Shown here in pieces: positions 22,600 to 34,285 of a stretch of 64,000 nucleotides of DNA. Each line of letters opens with the position of its first letter. Position 1 is the first letter of the stretch. Origin of the DNA: Blasia pusilla (lineage: Eukaryota > Marchantiophyta > Marchantiopsida > Blasiales); NCBI GenBank assembly GCA_050084515.1, contig CM114272.1:13640001-13704000 (forward strand), read 5' to 3'. The notes beneath the pieces are model-generated. The model was not told the DNA's origin and made no database searches. It was given only the letters and a program-made list of their open reading frames with translations. The position numbers were made by a program, and so were the translations under genes.

Positions 22600-22917
22600 G
22601 CAACGGTGGAAGGTTGACCAATAGAGGTGTTTCAATTGGCCGCCACAACCATGCATTACATGACTCGACATGAGTTAGTTATTAGACTTCGGCCAGAGCA
22701 TGAGCCAAATAGTGCGATGGTGCGCTCTCGTGCGGTTACAACCCCGAACAAGTCACATAATGTGTTGGTAGGGAGTACGGTATTGTACCCCCCTGGTTTC
22801 ATCTTAGATTTTTGGGAGGAGATATTTTCTTATCGACAAGGGTGGAAATCAGGTGATGGGCAGGTAAGCCATCAACCAGTGCAATTTTGCAAGGCGTGCT
22901 CGTGGTCGACCATGTAA
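22600..22917 (+). pseudogene. Element B protease, C-terminal part
   Basis: The frame 22627-22917 contains HNVLVGSTVLYPPGF, LDFWEEIFSYRQGWKSGDG, homologous to the end of the protease region in elements A and D. The active-site half upstream is too decayed to place. Confidence 0.65.
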
Positions 22918-23046
22918 CAACATGGTGAACGCATTGGCAACATTCATATGTGGTGTTAGCTCACGAGGAGAGTTTTTGGAGGGGACGCAAATACAGATGA
23001 CATTCTCGTAGCGGATAGTCTCACCAAGAGACTTGTTAGGGTCTAT

Positions 23047-23243
23047 GGGCGCCAAGAATCGGAATTCTTTGTAATGTCAGCCGGTAAATTTAAGAATTTC
23101 CGATCTGACCAGCAAGAAACCAAACCGAAAAATACAATTTCTTTGTAAAAATTGAAAAAAAACCGGCTGATATTTACAAATTTCCTTTCGAACCCTCTTG
23201 AGTGTCGAAAAAAAACCGGGGAGCTCGAAAAATCTAGGCGCCC
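23047..23243. mobile_element. MITE-like 197-bp insertion with GGGCGCC ends
   Basis: The ends GGGCGCCAAGA and (reverse complement of the right end) GGGCGCCTAGA match at 10 of 11 positions (positions 1-7 and 9-11). A second inverted pair (CAGCCGGT / ACCGGCTG) lies inside. The segment is rich in A-runs, unlike the flanking linker of element B. There is no clear target duplication, so transposon status is tentative. Confidence 0.5.
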
Positions 23244-23439
23244 GTTGATTAGGGTGGATGTATCTTCCCATGATATGGAGACCTCTTTAAGGTTATTGGA
23301 TACGAACGTTGAGTTGTAGAGGGTGCAGACGAGCTTGTGAGGCAGGCATGGAGCCGTGCTTATGTGGTGGAGAAGACATAGTCAAGACACTCATGTTCTT
23401 GGACTAGAGACTTAATATCTTTGGATACCACACCTCATG

Positions 23440-23625
23440 TGTAGCACCATGTGGAGGAGGATGTGAGAGTGTTAGATCTCTTTGGAGGAATCAACACAAC
23501 GGGTAGTTGTATCACTGTTATGGGGGATTATGGCACCGATGGTGCTAGATGTGTAGAGTAGTAGATCATATGAGGTAGATATGATGTCTTCTATCTGGAG
23601 TTACAAAGACCCATCTGCCAACTAG
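23440..23625 (+). pseudogene. Element B methyltransferase, N-terminal remnant
   Basis: Motif I is clear (VLDLFGGINTTG at about 23470-23505), followed by a decayed motif II region (DVFYLEL, then ICQLGD matching RHIGQL of element A). The remainder of the domain, with the catalytic Cys, is deleted, and B1 follows. Confidence 0.75.
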
Positions 23626-23629
23626 GGGA

Positions 23630-24403
23630 CGGTTGTGAGGTCTCAATGTATATGAGTGAGTGTATTTTATTTATGAGTGGATCGACCCGTGTGTTGGGAA
23701 GATCAATGTTTTATGTTGTATAAACGTGACCAGCGATGTGGATCGTGTAGAAATGTGTATGTGCACCACAAAAAAATAGAGTAAAAACGGCTCACATGGC
23801 CTAAAAATCCACTGCTGAATCTACATCGGCATATCAAGCCACATCTAGCCTCCCCTATGAGGAAATCCGGATGCTAACACCCTAGTTCCTACACACATAT
23901 GCAAGTGAGGTGCTTCTAAGGCCCAACATGAGAAAGATGGCTTGGGAAAGCCATGTCTCCCTCTCTTATAGCCTTGGGAAGAGCCAAAAGGCTCTTATCC
24001 CAAAATAGCCTCCTAACGGTAACCTACATGCATAAGTTACCAGGTGATCATTGAATCGGTCAACATGTCATATGACTAACAAAGACCAAAATAAAAAAAT
24101 CTTCAGAGACGATATTATTGACGAAATGGGCCTCTCGCCAACCTCATCCCTTATCTGAATACGAAGTTACAACCGGATAGTCCGTTGACCCTCTATGTCA
24201 TCGATGCGATAGAACTTTACTTGTTGGCTAAGTAAGATGTGACAACGTTGTGTGGTCTCAATGAATATGCGTGAGTGTATTTTTTAATGAGTGTATGAGT
24301 GGATCGTCTTGTCCACTCGTGTGTTGGGAAGATCGTTGTTGTCTGGTGTGTAGATGTGACTAGTGATATGGATTGTGTAGCGATGTGTATGCGTTTGACA
24401 TTA
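23630..24403 (+). repeat. Element B 3' terminal repeats (B1, inverted A-like segment, B2)
   Basis: Positions 23630-23770 and about 24235-24403 are direct repeats (GGTCTCAATG, GTGTGTTGGGAAGATC, then a GCGATGTG stretch). They correspond to B1 and B2 of elements A and C. The segment between them (23775-24020) is the reverse complement of 19150-19395, including the phrase CTCATGTTGGGCCTTAG. In elements A and C the corresponding A repeats are direct, not inverted. Confidence 0.7.
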
Positions 24404-26330
24404 TAATTCACAACAAAATGGAGTGGTAAGTGGAAGAATCGACATATTATTGACGTAGCACGTACTGTGCTACATGAGAAGAACATGCCTAAGGTGTATT
24501 GGAAAAAGGCTATAGTGTGTATAGTCTTCTAAGTCAACAAAATTCCAACATCATGATATGACTCCATTCAAAAGATTTCATTGAAGTAAACTTGATTTTT
24601 TATTTTTGAAAGTCTTTGGTTTCATTTATTATCCTTATGTTCCTTTTGGAATACTTCAAGAATTAGATCCTAAATCTTAAAGATATTCCTTCATTGGCTA
24701 CGTATTCAGTCTAGTGACATTAGTTAGAGCTCAAGTCAGATATCAAAGATATCCACCTTTGAACAACAACTTCATAGCTCGAGTGAAGTCACACATCCTA
24801 TTCATAGATTCATGAATGAAGGATTTCTTGCAACACATCATGCAAATATAATGACTTCTCTTCAAGAATAAGAACGAAGTTGTTTTCAAGAAGTTGCATG
24901 TTAGGTCAAATGGATTCAGGTTATGGAGGAAGATCTTGCTACATGAAGACATCAACACACTTGGGAGTTGGTTGATAAACCTTTTGATAAGGAAACTATT
25001 GGTTGTAGATGGATTTACAAGATTAAGCGCAATCGATATGGTAGAGTGAACAAATATAAAACCAGCTTGATAGCAAAGAGACATTTAGCCATGTTATAAA
25101 GATGGTGACTACAAGAATAGTGGTTACATTTACAATGACTAAGAAATGGAGACTATATCACATGGACGTCATGAATGCCTTATTGAATAGAGATTTGCAT
25201 GAGCACATATATAGGCTCAGCTACATGGATATGAGCGTCTAGAATTTTCATTTCGCATATGCAAGTTAAAGAAAATCCTATACATGCTTAAGCAAGTCCC
25301 AAGAGCTTTTTATGACAAGATTACACACGTCCTATGAGAGCTTGGTTTTAGGGTCTATGATTCTAATTCCTCCTTATATATCTTGAGAGGACAAGGTCAT
25401 ATTATTGTTGTATTGTATGTTGATAACCTCTTGATTATTGGGAGTACTAAGAATGTGGTATAAGCTAAGTTACAAGCAGAAATTGATATGAAGAACGTAG
25501 AAGAATTAAAATACTTCCATGGTGTTAAGTCTATCAAGGTTGGAGAGAGCTTGTGGTTATTACAACGGTAATATTTTCTTCACATACTTTCAAAATATGG
25601 TTTGACGGCTTGTAAGCCAATCTCTATGTTGTTAGACTAGAATCTTAAGTTAAGATGGGATGAAGGAGAGTTACTTGTACATTCTAATATGTTTGGACAT
25701 ATGGTTGGAAGTTTGATCTATCTAATTATAATTAGTTCGGACTTGAGCTATATAATTAGCTTAGTGAGAAATTTTATGCAAGCACCTCAGAAAGCTCACC
25801 TTGGAAATCTCACCTTGTGGTATGGGAAGGATTATGTGGTATGTGAAATTCTCGGTTTAGTTTGGGCTTTAATTTAAACCTTCTCTAAATTTACAACTAC
25901 AAGAATTCACAGAAGCTGATTGGGCAAGCAACGTATTTCATAGACATTATACATCTGGTTATTCCTTCACCCAAGGAAGCGGAATTATAAGTTGGGCTTT
26001 AAAGAAGAAATCTATAGTTATTTTATCTTCAACAAATCCTAAGTATAGAGGAGGAATCAATCCAACATATGAGGCGGTGTAGCGTCATCAAGTACTTGTT
26101 GATATCCGTATTAGTTACTTGAGAACTATTGTAAAATATATTGAAAATATTAATACTATTAAGGTTGCTAATAACCATGTGTTTCATGCTCGGACAAAGC
26201 ATCTGAAGCTGCACAACCACCTTATCAGAGAGAAAATGATTGCACGAGAAATTGATCTTATGTATATTGGTGCAGAACAAATTTTTGATATCTCTACACA
26301 TAAGTATTGTCTAGAAATAATTGTGTATAT
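24404..26330 (+). pseudogene. Ty1/copia element, 3' half: integrase end, reverse transcriptase, RNase H
   Basis: The integrase tail opens with the conserved QQNGVV (24413-24432). The RT contains IGCRWIYKIKRNRYGRVNKYK at about 24990-25060, and a divergent YVDN equivalent near 25415. RNase H is readable as ADWAS, TSGYSFTQGSGIISWALKKKS, STNPKYRGG and HARTKHLKLHNHLIREKM at about 25915-26245. These are all classic copia motifs in the copia order (integrase before RT). Many stops. About 60-70 residues of integrase are missing at the element B junction, so that insertion came with a deletion or the copy had already decayed. Confidence 0.85.
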
Positions 26331-26924
26331 AAGAGAGTTTTATTCCCTTAGTCATGTGTCATGTTTGTGTGTAGTTTTTTATGTTTACGATATCTGATTC
26401 ACCGTAATGAAACCCTTTTTACGACATCTAGCATATCGTAAATCAACACAAGAGTTACATCTTCTTGGACATTATAGCCCTTGCTATAGTATATCTTAGA
26501 TTTTATTAAGTTATGCCCAAAGTTACAACATCCCATGCGTCATAAACGTGAAGTAAGTCATATGGGACCTCCTAAAAACCTCATGCTAGTTACAAGGTAT
26601 GAGACATCATAAATTTGAATGTTTTTATGTCATACAAGATGTTTTTAAATGCGTTTTGGTTTTTATTTAAACCCCTAAAAGAATTTATAAAGATAATCAT
26701 TGTATAAGTTTTTACGAGGGAATTAGGGAAACAAAATATCCATGGTTTCGGGGATGGTATGTTACCCTTCTTGAAGAGGGTAAATGGGGTGGTAAAAAAA
26801 AGTACAATGTGTGAATGGTGGTAAAATTTTACTACATGGGTGGGATGGAAAGGTGGGGAGGGAGATAGGGTTTACCACCCCCCATAAATATTCCCATGCA
26901 CGTTAGGGGATGGTAAAGGGATGG
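26331..26924. other. Intergenic, probably copia 3' end; no gene seen
   Basis: AT-rich sequence following the RNase H. It may include the copia 3' untranslated region and LTR, but no matching 5' LTR was identified near 17.4 kb. No coding content. Confidence 0.5.
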
Positions 26925-28120
26925 ATGTCCATATCAATATACTTGTAGGGTTTTTGGAAGATCAATGTGTTACTCAACAGCTCAATGTGCACCCACAACC
27001 CCTTTAGCGTATCCAAATCATGCATTCTAAATTAAAAATAGCTCTTATGCCTCCTCGAGAATCAATGCATTCAACACCTTTATCTTTATCCCAATTAAGG
27101 CTCGATATCTAGCTCCCTAGTTTCAATCGTGATTACGCTATAATTCTCCAACACGGGGGTTGGTTGCTTCTATGCAATCCCATCAATACCACTAGAAGTC
27201 GGTTTTTTTCTATAACTAACTCAGACGTCTCTCCATACGGCACTCTTGAATGATCAAAAACTTGCTAAAAATCAAGTGTTATGGTTACCATCTCCCGATA
27301 TACCTGCATCACCAAACTCCCAGGATATCTCCCTCGATCAGCTCTGATGTCACAATCTCTTCTTCCCTCACCCCTAGCCACTTCCCTTACCATCTTGATA
27401 GGCATGGGCTCACTAGTGTCTTAGAGGAGGCACACCTTAATTGCATCCAATACCACTCAACCACTCTTAGACTAATAATCCATATCATGCAATTCATGCC
27501 CATAGGTTGGCAAAGTATACACCATGCAGACACCTCTATCAATGACGATACTATCATCACTCCCTTGGAAAATCCCATCACTCACTCTTGCTCATCTACA
27601 TTGGGCTTCACCAATTTTTGTGCAAGATCATCCCAAATCAAGATAGTATTTCCCTCTTTATAAGCATAAGAGGTAGGAAAACTCACTAGTGTGAGAAGTA
27701 TTGCTTGTGGCATGCCAACTCTATCTATTGTCAACACTCAAAAAGGGTCGATCATAGTACATGCCTACATGTGATTGACGCCCAAGATCCAAAATCAAAT
27801 CCATCAAAACTAGGAGGTTCGCTCAGACACCCTCCACTCTTGCATAGGCCCTCCTAAACACCTTTCTGTGGCATCAAAGTTTTACACCAAAGGCACAAAA
27901 ATTCGCATGCAATCCTACAATCATCATATCCAACAACATTTTTGGTCATATCCATGGACAAATCTTGTGCATAATCTTCACCATGCATGACCAAGAGCCA
28001 TCCAAAAATGGTACATTCTTCAAAATTTTGCATGATCACGAGGTTGGTGCTTCTATAGATTTGGCAAGATTGGAGATCCATACCATCTCTGAAACCAACA
28101 TGAACCAACATTCTTGATCC
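26925..28120 (-). pseudogene. Relic E: methyltransferase C-terminal part and RT start
   Basis: This minus-strand relic aligns collinearly with 53825-54870 of element C: the RT N-terminus (26925-27180, with AAATCATGCATTCTAAA matching AAATCATGCATACTAAA), the spacer, then the methyltransferase end (27310-28080: GATAGGCATGGGCTCAC, GCTCATCTACATTGGGCT, CATAAGAGGTAGGAAAACTCAC, GCATGCCAA). Frames are destroyed by stops and indels. An exon of a host gene is excluded because the spacer and RT follow in the same order. Confidence 0.7.
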
Positions 28121-30829
28121 CTCTTTGGAGGGATCAAGAATTTTTTGGCTATCCTTAAATCTAAAGGTTTTGGATGATGTGTAGTGGGACTGAAAGACTA
28201 GAGAGGAAGTCTTTGTCGATCAAGATGTCTTACTATCCATGGTGAGTTCATGAAACTCTAGTCGAGACTCTAGTATTCATGTAGTGTCTTCCATTTTATT
28301 AATTTTATTACAGATACTAATTCCACATTGCCTTTATGATACAACATAGTATACTGCATCTTGGTGAATCCAAGATGCATAAGGAGCGAATTTAGTACTT
28401 ATGTTTGTGTTGATCAACTCACATCCACATATCTCCTCAGATCAGCTTGCTAGAGGAGACAACCATTCATATGATGGCTCATACAATGAGGGTAAAGATG
28501 AGGAGATCAGCCTTATCAAGCATCTAGACCCTCTAAGGCATGGTAGGCGGTCCTCATGAGATAGTGCACCTAGTAGATGCACGAGACCTATCTATCATAG
28601 GCGGTGCCACAAAGGATCGGACAACACCAATCTCGTAGGGCGGCTACTTTTATTTGATATACATGGAAGATGACAACCCTCATTGGGATATCTTTGGATA
28701 TTGGACCTTCTACAAGTCTAGTGCGGCCCCCGATACATAACACATTAAGTGCATGCCTATGGTATACTTAGGATTTGCAACACTAGTATTGATGGCATTG
28801 CATACCGGTTTTCTTACAAAAAAAATTCACACTTCTTGTTGCATCATATAACTCTTGTCTCTAAAATATTTCAAATGTATTCAAGGGAAATTTTTCCACG
28901 AGCATGAAATTAAACTCTCATAGATTTGTTTTTGTGACATACTCACAAATTGTGTTGCGGCTCACTTCAAGTCACTTGTGACTCAAATTTATAATTGGCT
29001 CACAATGCATCCAAAATGCTACTAAAATCAGCGATTTTGCAATTCCAATTTATGTTCATTGCGAGCACATTGTGGGCCAAGTGCGATCCAATAATGACAA
29101 GATTTCAAGTGTAATAAAATGGAAATTTAAAGCCACGTTGGAGTCACAAATTGCAAGTCCAATTCTTAGCTACTCTTACAAGTCAATAGCAAGTGCAGCA
29201 CTCGCAAAGTTGCCACTAAAATGAAACTGCATTACGACTAATATGTAGCTCTTAAGATTTGCAAAGTCGTTGTTAATGTAGTGGTATCCCATTTAAGTCG
29301 CAATCATATGACTCATCTAAAATTCAATACACAAGCAACAATGGCCTTTAGAAAATAATCAATTCTTGGTTCGAAAAATTATATGTAAAAGGGAAAAAAA
29401 AAAAAAAAGGATCACCATGCAAGGTTTAGGGTTTTCTACATAAAAGGTATACACCTTGGTTTATAAGGGATGTCATAAATTGGTAACTCTTTCTCAAGCT
29501 TTTGATATGTGGGCTCTTTTCATAGCCCTTTTGACGAATGGTCTTCTTCATGTCCCTTTTTCTTGATGTACTTTTCTATTTCACTTTTATGATATTCTCC
29601 CTATCTAATATTCATTCAAAGCCTATCTAATCTTAATTCAAAAGTTATTCCAAACTTGCTTCTTTGGTGGGTTATCTCAAAGATCCTTCATCATCGTTTA
29701 TGACTTTTACTTTCATTCTCTGAATATATTATATACATTTGGGTTGGGTTATATCTAATTTTGGATGGACAATCTTCTTCCCACCTATTTTTAAATTTAT
29801 TTCCTTATATATGGCAACTAGATGACTTTTTCACACCTTTTCATATGCTATGCCCATGTGCATTAAAGCACAACTCCTTTTATGAAAATATTAAGAAGAG
29901 TAAAATTATAAAAAATACATATCTTATCTTAAAAATATCAATCACATGAAGAAAAAAATTTTATTTTATTACATCATTCAAATTCTTTGTATATATCTTA
30001 AGCTTTTTCATATTCTGTCTTGGCTAGGGGAATCAAGAATCAAAATCATTTGTAGAACTACCAAAGCTCGTTTTGAGAGTTCACAATTCCCTTAAGAAGT
30101 TTTAAAAATTAACAATAAAAAATTAATGCTTCCTACCTTTAATAGGTCAAAATTTTGATAAAGTCCTAACAACCAAGCATTCATTTTTATATGAGGAAGA
30201 AAACAAACTTCAAAGAGGAACAAATAGGCCTCCATTAAATTCTTTCCATAAGTGGTGTCTTTCACGTCAATCTAACATTTGGACCCTCAATATTTCTTTT
30301 TTCTCTATAATTGATTGATATTTTTCCTATTATTTATATTTTGCATCTCGATTTGGTTGCATTTCTTTTCATGCACTTTTTTGAGTTGGTTATATCGACA
30401 TGTCCAAAATTTGATTTTTTGTATTTTTTCCCCATACACATCATCATACAACATACCTCTAGCCTAATTTTAAAGACACATGCATTTCTAACGGTCTTAG
30501 ATTCACCAACCAATATGAAATCTTAAAACGCCCGCATAAAACAATTAGAAAGCATCCCAATAAAACTTAAAATTTTGGATTCACCACTCTTGCTATTTTT
30601 TCTTGTCTCTTACTCTAAGCTAAATCAACAAGGAAACACCACATTATATGAATTTTTTACAATGCATGTATATCTTAATTATATCATTGATATACATGAT
30701 AATATTTCACACACTTCTATCAAAACATGTTCACTGTTTGTTGGAAATTTTCAAATATTTACGTAAGAGTATGATAACATGTGTACATTATTTATTGGAA
30801 GGTTCAATATTTGTACGATTGCATAAACA
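28121..30829. other. Intergenic DNA, no gene seen
   Basis: Mostly AT-rich. A somewhat GC-richer stretch at 28430-28760 shows no recognisable product. A short A-rich run lies at about 29393-29408. Reading frames are short and compositionally biased. Confidence 0.6.
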
Positions 30830-31106
30830 CGGACATGTCCATCCCTAGTAGAGACAACTTTGGACACATACCCGTACATGGATTGCAAGAGATGGGACCG
30901 ACACTTATAGCTCTTGGTAGAAGACAAGGAAAGGACGGGAGGGGCACTACGGGGGGAAGGGAGTGGAGATGTGAGGAGGAGTAAACGGAGGAACACAAAG
31001 GCAAGTAGGGGGAACAAGAAAGAAGAGGGAGATAGGGACCATATGGACAAGTCCTTCCATAGGACAAACGAAGTCCATGGACATAAAAATTTTCCACATG
31101 CAACCT
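30830..31106. repeat. Member of the CATGTCCATCC repeat family
   Basis: This GC-richer island contains CGGACATGTCCATCCCTAG near the start and GTCCATGGACATAAAAATTT then CACATGCAACC at the end. These resemble the ends and core of 17017-17404. The middle is purine-rich (GGAGATGTGAGGAGGAG). No coding capacity is credible. Confidence 0.45.
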
Positions 31107-32690
31107 TAAATATTTGAAAGATGATCTCTATAATCACACATAAAGAAGATACCCATGGGCATCTCCAATAAGTTTTCATGGTGGTCTCCTTAATAAAAGT
31201 ATGCATAAACTAGTGAGGCATAAGGGACTTAGAGTGTCATATTACTCCCTTTCCTTCATCTTAAATTGGACACCTATAAAACAGTAAACAAAGAATCACT
31301 TCCAACACCTTATGAATGGCTCTATAGGAAGAGGAGCAATGTGCAAGTGATATTTATTTCACACTAGGTTGGATGTCCATTTTGCAGGGAAAATAAATTA
31401 GAGATAAAAAAATTGATGACAAAAGAGTGATGAAAAATTCTTTAGGCAAGAAAAAGTATAGAGGAGAATGAAAATGGACACGGAAAGTTTTGGAAAATAG
31501 AAAGAGAAGAAGTTTTACACCAAAAATTGATGACATAAAGCAAGACTTGCGGTGGTCATCTAAAGTTTTTAATCTTTCCTCCCTTCTACAAATCCATACA
31601 TATTGTTGAAAGCATTAGATCTTGTTTTGTAAAGTCCTTGCTAGTCTCCATGTGTCTTAGGACTTCCATTCAATAAGAATACTCTTTTATGTATAGGGAG
31701 CATGATTTTTTTCTTTTTTATGGGAACGGAGAGAAGAGAAGATATAGGTAAAGGAAAGGGATATGTCCCTCTCGGTTTGTTCTTATGCTCACGTGATAAA
31801 GGGATGTGCCTATAGTGCTTGTGCGTCACACATACATCATACGGGCACCAACTAGTTATAAAATAGATATAACACTAAGGTCTTATAAGGTCAACTTGAC
31901 TCCTCCCATGTATGTGGTCATTAATTTCCAACTTATCTATATGATCATTAGTTGCTAACTTACATACAATGGCAACTAGTAAGATGCTCATGTGATGCAC
32001 GAGCATCAGCAAAATCAAAGATGCATTGACCCTACGATATGTATGGTATGGTGATAAAATAAAGTGTTTCCATTTTGGAGGAGAAATTTGAATTGTTGGT
32101 CATAACTACGGATACACATGTGGAGACACATGGCAAACTTATGTCCGAAAAAATGAGTAAAATACGACAAATGGAATGGTTAAATGAGAGATGGTGCCAC
32201 TATTCTAATAATATAGATATAGATGTTATGCATGAAGTGAGTAATGGCCACGAATAGGCACATTATTTCCACTAAGGATGTTTTTTTTGTTTGTCTAATT
32301 CCATGTGTCAAGTAAGAAGGCTATGAAAAATCAAGAAATCATAGTATTGAAATCATGGGATAGGTGGTTGAAGGTGGATTACCTTTCTACCTAGAGGTCA
32401 CATCGCACATGTTGGAATAAGAACCCTATGATTTCACCTACATGCACAAAATCCACCCCACAAGGGGGGTTTCTCCCTTTGGATGGGTTTTCCATCCCAT
32501 CCCAGTTTCTATTAAAGTTTTACATTTCCTCCTTTCTTTCAAGATGATTCTCCTCCTATTGTTATTTCTTTCTCTTCTGTTGCCATGGATATGCAACCCC
32601 CCTCCTCTCTTACTGCACGGAATTCCTCTCACCCTCTCTTTATTCTTCCTCAGGTGCTTTTGTTCCGTGGAAGTAGCCTTTGTTTTGCAC
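31107..32690. other. Intergenic DNA, no gene seen
   Basis: AT-rich with polypurine/polypyrimidine patches. Only short frames without recognisable domains. Confidence 0.6.
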
Positions 32691-33540
32691 ATGTCAACCA
32701 CATCGGCATGGAGCGGCCAAAGAAGTCAGCTTTGCATCACTGGGCTCCATAAATGCATCCATCGATCACCCAAAGCAGCCGGCTTTGCACCCCCGCCTCC
32801 GGCCTATGGTTGCCACATGGGGCCGATACAGGTCGGGCTGGGACTGATGGGATGCTTCCATTAGTAGTGTGTGCCACGGCGGACCGGTGAGCCTGGAGCC
32901 AATGGGTGTGCCCACATGCTCCGCCATGAGCCGGTGGCCAATGAGGACGAGTCCGGAAATGAGCCAGGGGGGATAAAAAAAGGCATCTTGGGGGAGCTTA
33001 GCTGCGGCCGACGTCGGCTGCATGCTTGTGAGTTAATGTGGGAGGGGATAAGCGTCCAATTCGACGATGGAATGCGGTATTCTCCCGTGGGGAATCTCGC
33101 AACGATCTCCAGCGTCGGCCATATCCGATCGCCCAATGGCGCTCCGAGAATTCGAAACCGGAAGGGATTGTGTGGCCACGGCTCTTTCTAGAGCAAGCTC
33201 TCCTCAGAGCTCTTCGAATTCGCTCGCTGTCGTGGGCAGGGCACAACGGGCGGAGCGTAGTGTCCAACAGGAGAAGGAGACGAGGACTGACCGACTCCGT
33301 TCGCAGCAGGGGCGTTCCGGCGTCTGACCTGGGCCGGACTCGCTGCGTATTAATAACTGCAAGTCGCTGGGCATAATGAACTCGATGCGAATTCGTCCAT
33401 CGCGCCAGCTTCCTCCTGTCAGGCAGGCGCTGCGTTAAAGTGTCCCACCGCACTGCGTCGATTTGGCGACTCGGTACCACTGCCGACGGACCAAACCGTG
33501 GCCACCACGCTCGTTAGCGTATGCGCCGAACGCTCTAGGG
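32691..33540. other. GC-rich island of unknown nature downstream of the P450
   Basis: A sharp rise in GC and CpG against AT-rich flanks. The plus strand shows AGCCAATGGG and GGCCAATGAG (CCAAT-box-like) about 60-90 bp before GGGGATAAAAAAAGG (TATA-like, about 32970), then the palindrome GCCGACGTCGGC (about 33006-33017). Frames of 80-160 codons exist on both strands but none resembles a known protein. It could be a promoter with a first exon of a gene I cannot recognise, or old gene debris. Confidence 0.35.
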
Positions 33541-34285
33541 TTGGCCATTTCATTGTGCCTTTAGCTACCCACCATTTTTTCGCTTGTCAAACCCAGTCAT
33601 TTATCTCGAAGGTGTGTTTGGTCATTGAACAAATCTTTCGTCATGTCTGTTATGTTAGGTTCGGTTCACTATTCGTCGCTTTCGATTATCAAGAGGGTAT
33701 GTTTATGTAATTATTTCCAGAAGTTCGTATTTCAGCATGAAAATGTGGATTGAAGGCAATAGAGATTCTGCAACACTCCGAGGGACATTTCATCCACAGG
33801 AACCATCCTCTATCAGCGCATTCTGCAGTGAGGTACATAGACAATACACGGACGTCGCCAGTTGGGTGGATATTGAGTCGGAAGGAATGTGATAATTTCA
33901 CTTCCGTTCCGTGGCGGTAACTGAGCTGTCTCAGCCAGTTATCATAGAATTATGCAAAACATCCATAGAACCTAATCTGATATGGACTTGTAAAAGAATG
34001 TCACTTGATCACCACACAATCGGGCTTGCAATTCCTATGAAGAAAGCAGGTAAATCAGTTTGGAAGTAGCACATTTAAAAACCACCTCCTTTACATTCCT
34101 TCCGTGCCTGGTTGCCGCTCTACGCTAGATCTCTGCCTCGTCTATATGATCCTCCCGGAATAGAGTTACCCGTGAACCCGCACGTACGAAAAAAGGGTTT
34201 CTTGGGCTGGGTATAGTCTAAACTGCAAAATTGGACATCGATGCAATGGCGAAGTTCTATGATACAAGCAAAAGATACTAAAATG
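33541..34285. other. P450 downstream region, no gene seen
   Basis: Sequence of ordinary composition between the GC-rich island and the P450 stop codon. It should contain the 3' untranslated region of the P450, but I could not pick a polyadenylation signal with confidence. Confidence 0.5.

Larger units (their letters stand above)
19118..24403 (+). mobile_element. Element B: truncated methyltransferase-family retrotransposon inside the copia element
   Basis: The plus-strand order is LTR-like A1 segment (about 19118-19395), leader, gag (20900-22400), protease (22600-22917), methyltransferase start (to about 23620), B1 (about 23630-23770), an A-like segment in opposite orientation (23775-24020), more terminal sequence, and B2 (about 24235-24403, ending TTTGACA). 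Everything from methyltransferase motif II through RT, RNase H and integrase is missing. The right edge is followed at once by copia integrase sequence (CAACAAAATGGAGTGG). The left edge is less certain: a TTATAA occurs at both candidate junctions, but the DNA is AT-rich. Confidence 0.7.

Noticed and set aside
30751-31206. 151-codon minus-strand frame across the repeat at 30.8-31.1 kb
   Set aside because: Low-complexity Ser/Leu/Pro-rich translation of a purine-rich repeat; no homology seen.
32998-33480. 160-codon minus-strand frame in the GC-rich island
   Set aside because: Arg-rich product without any motif; open frames are common by chance at this GC content.
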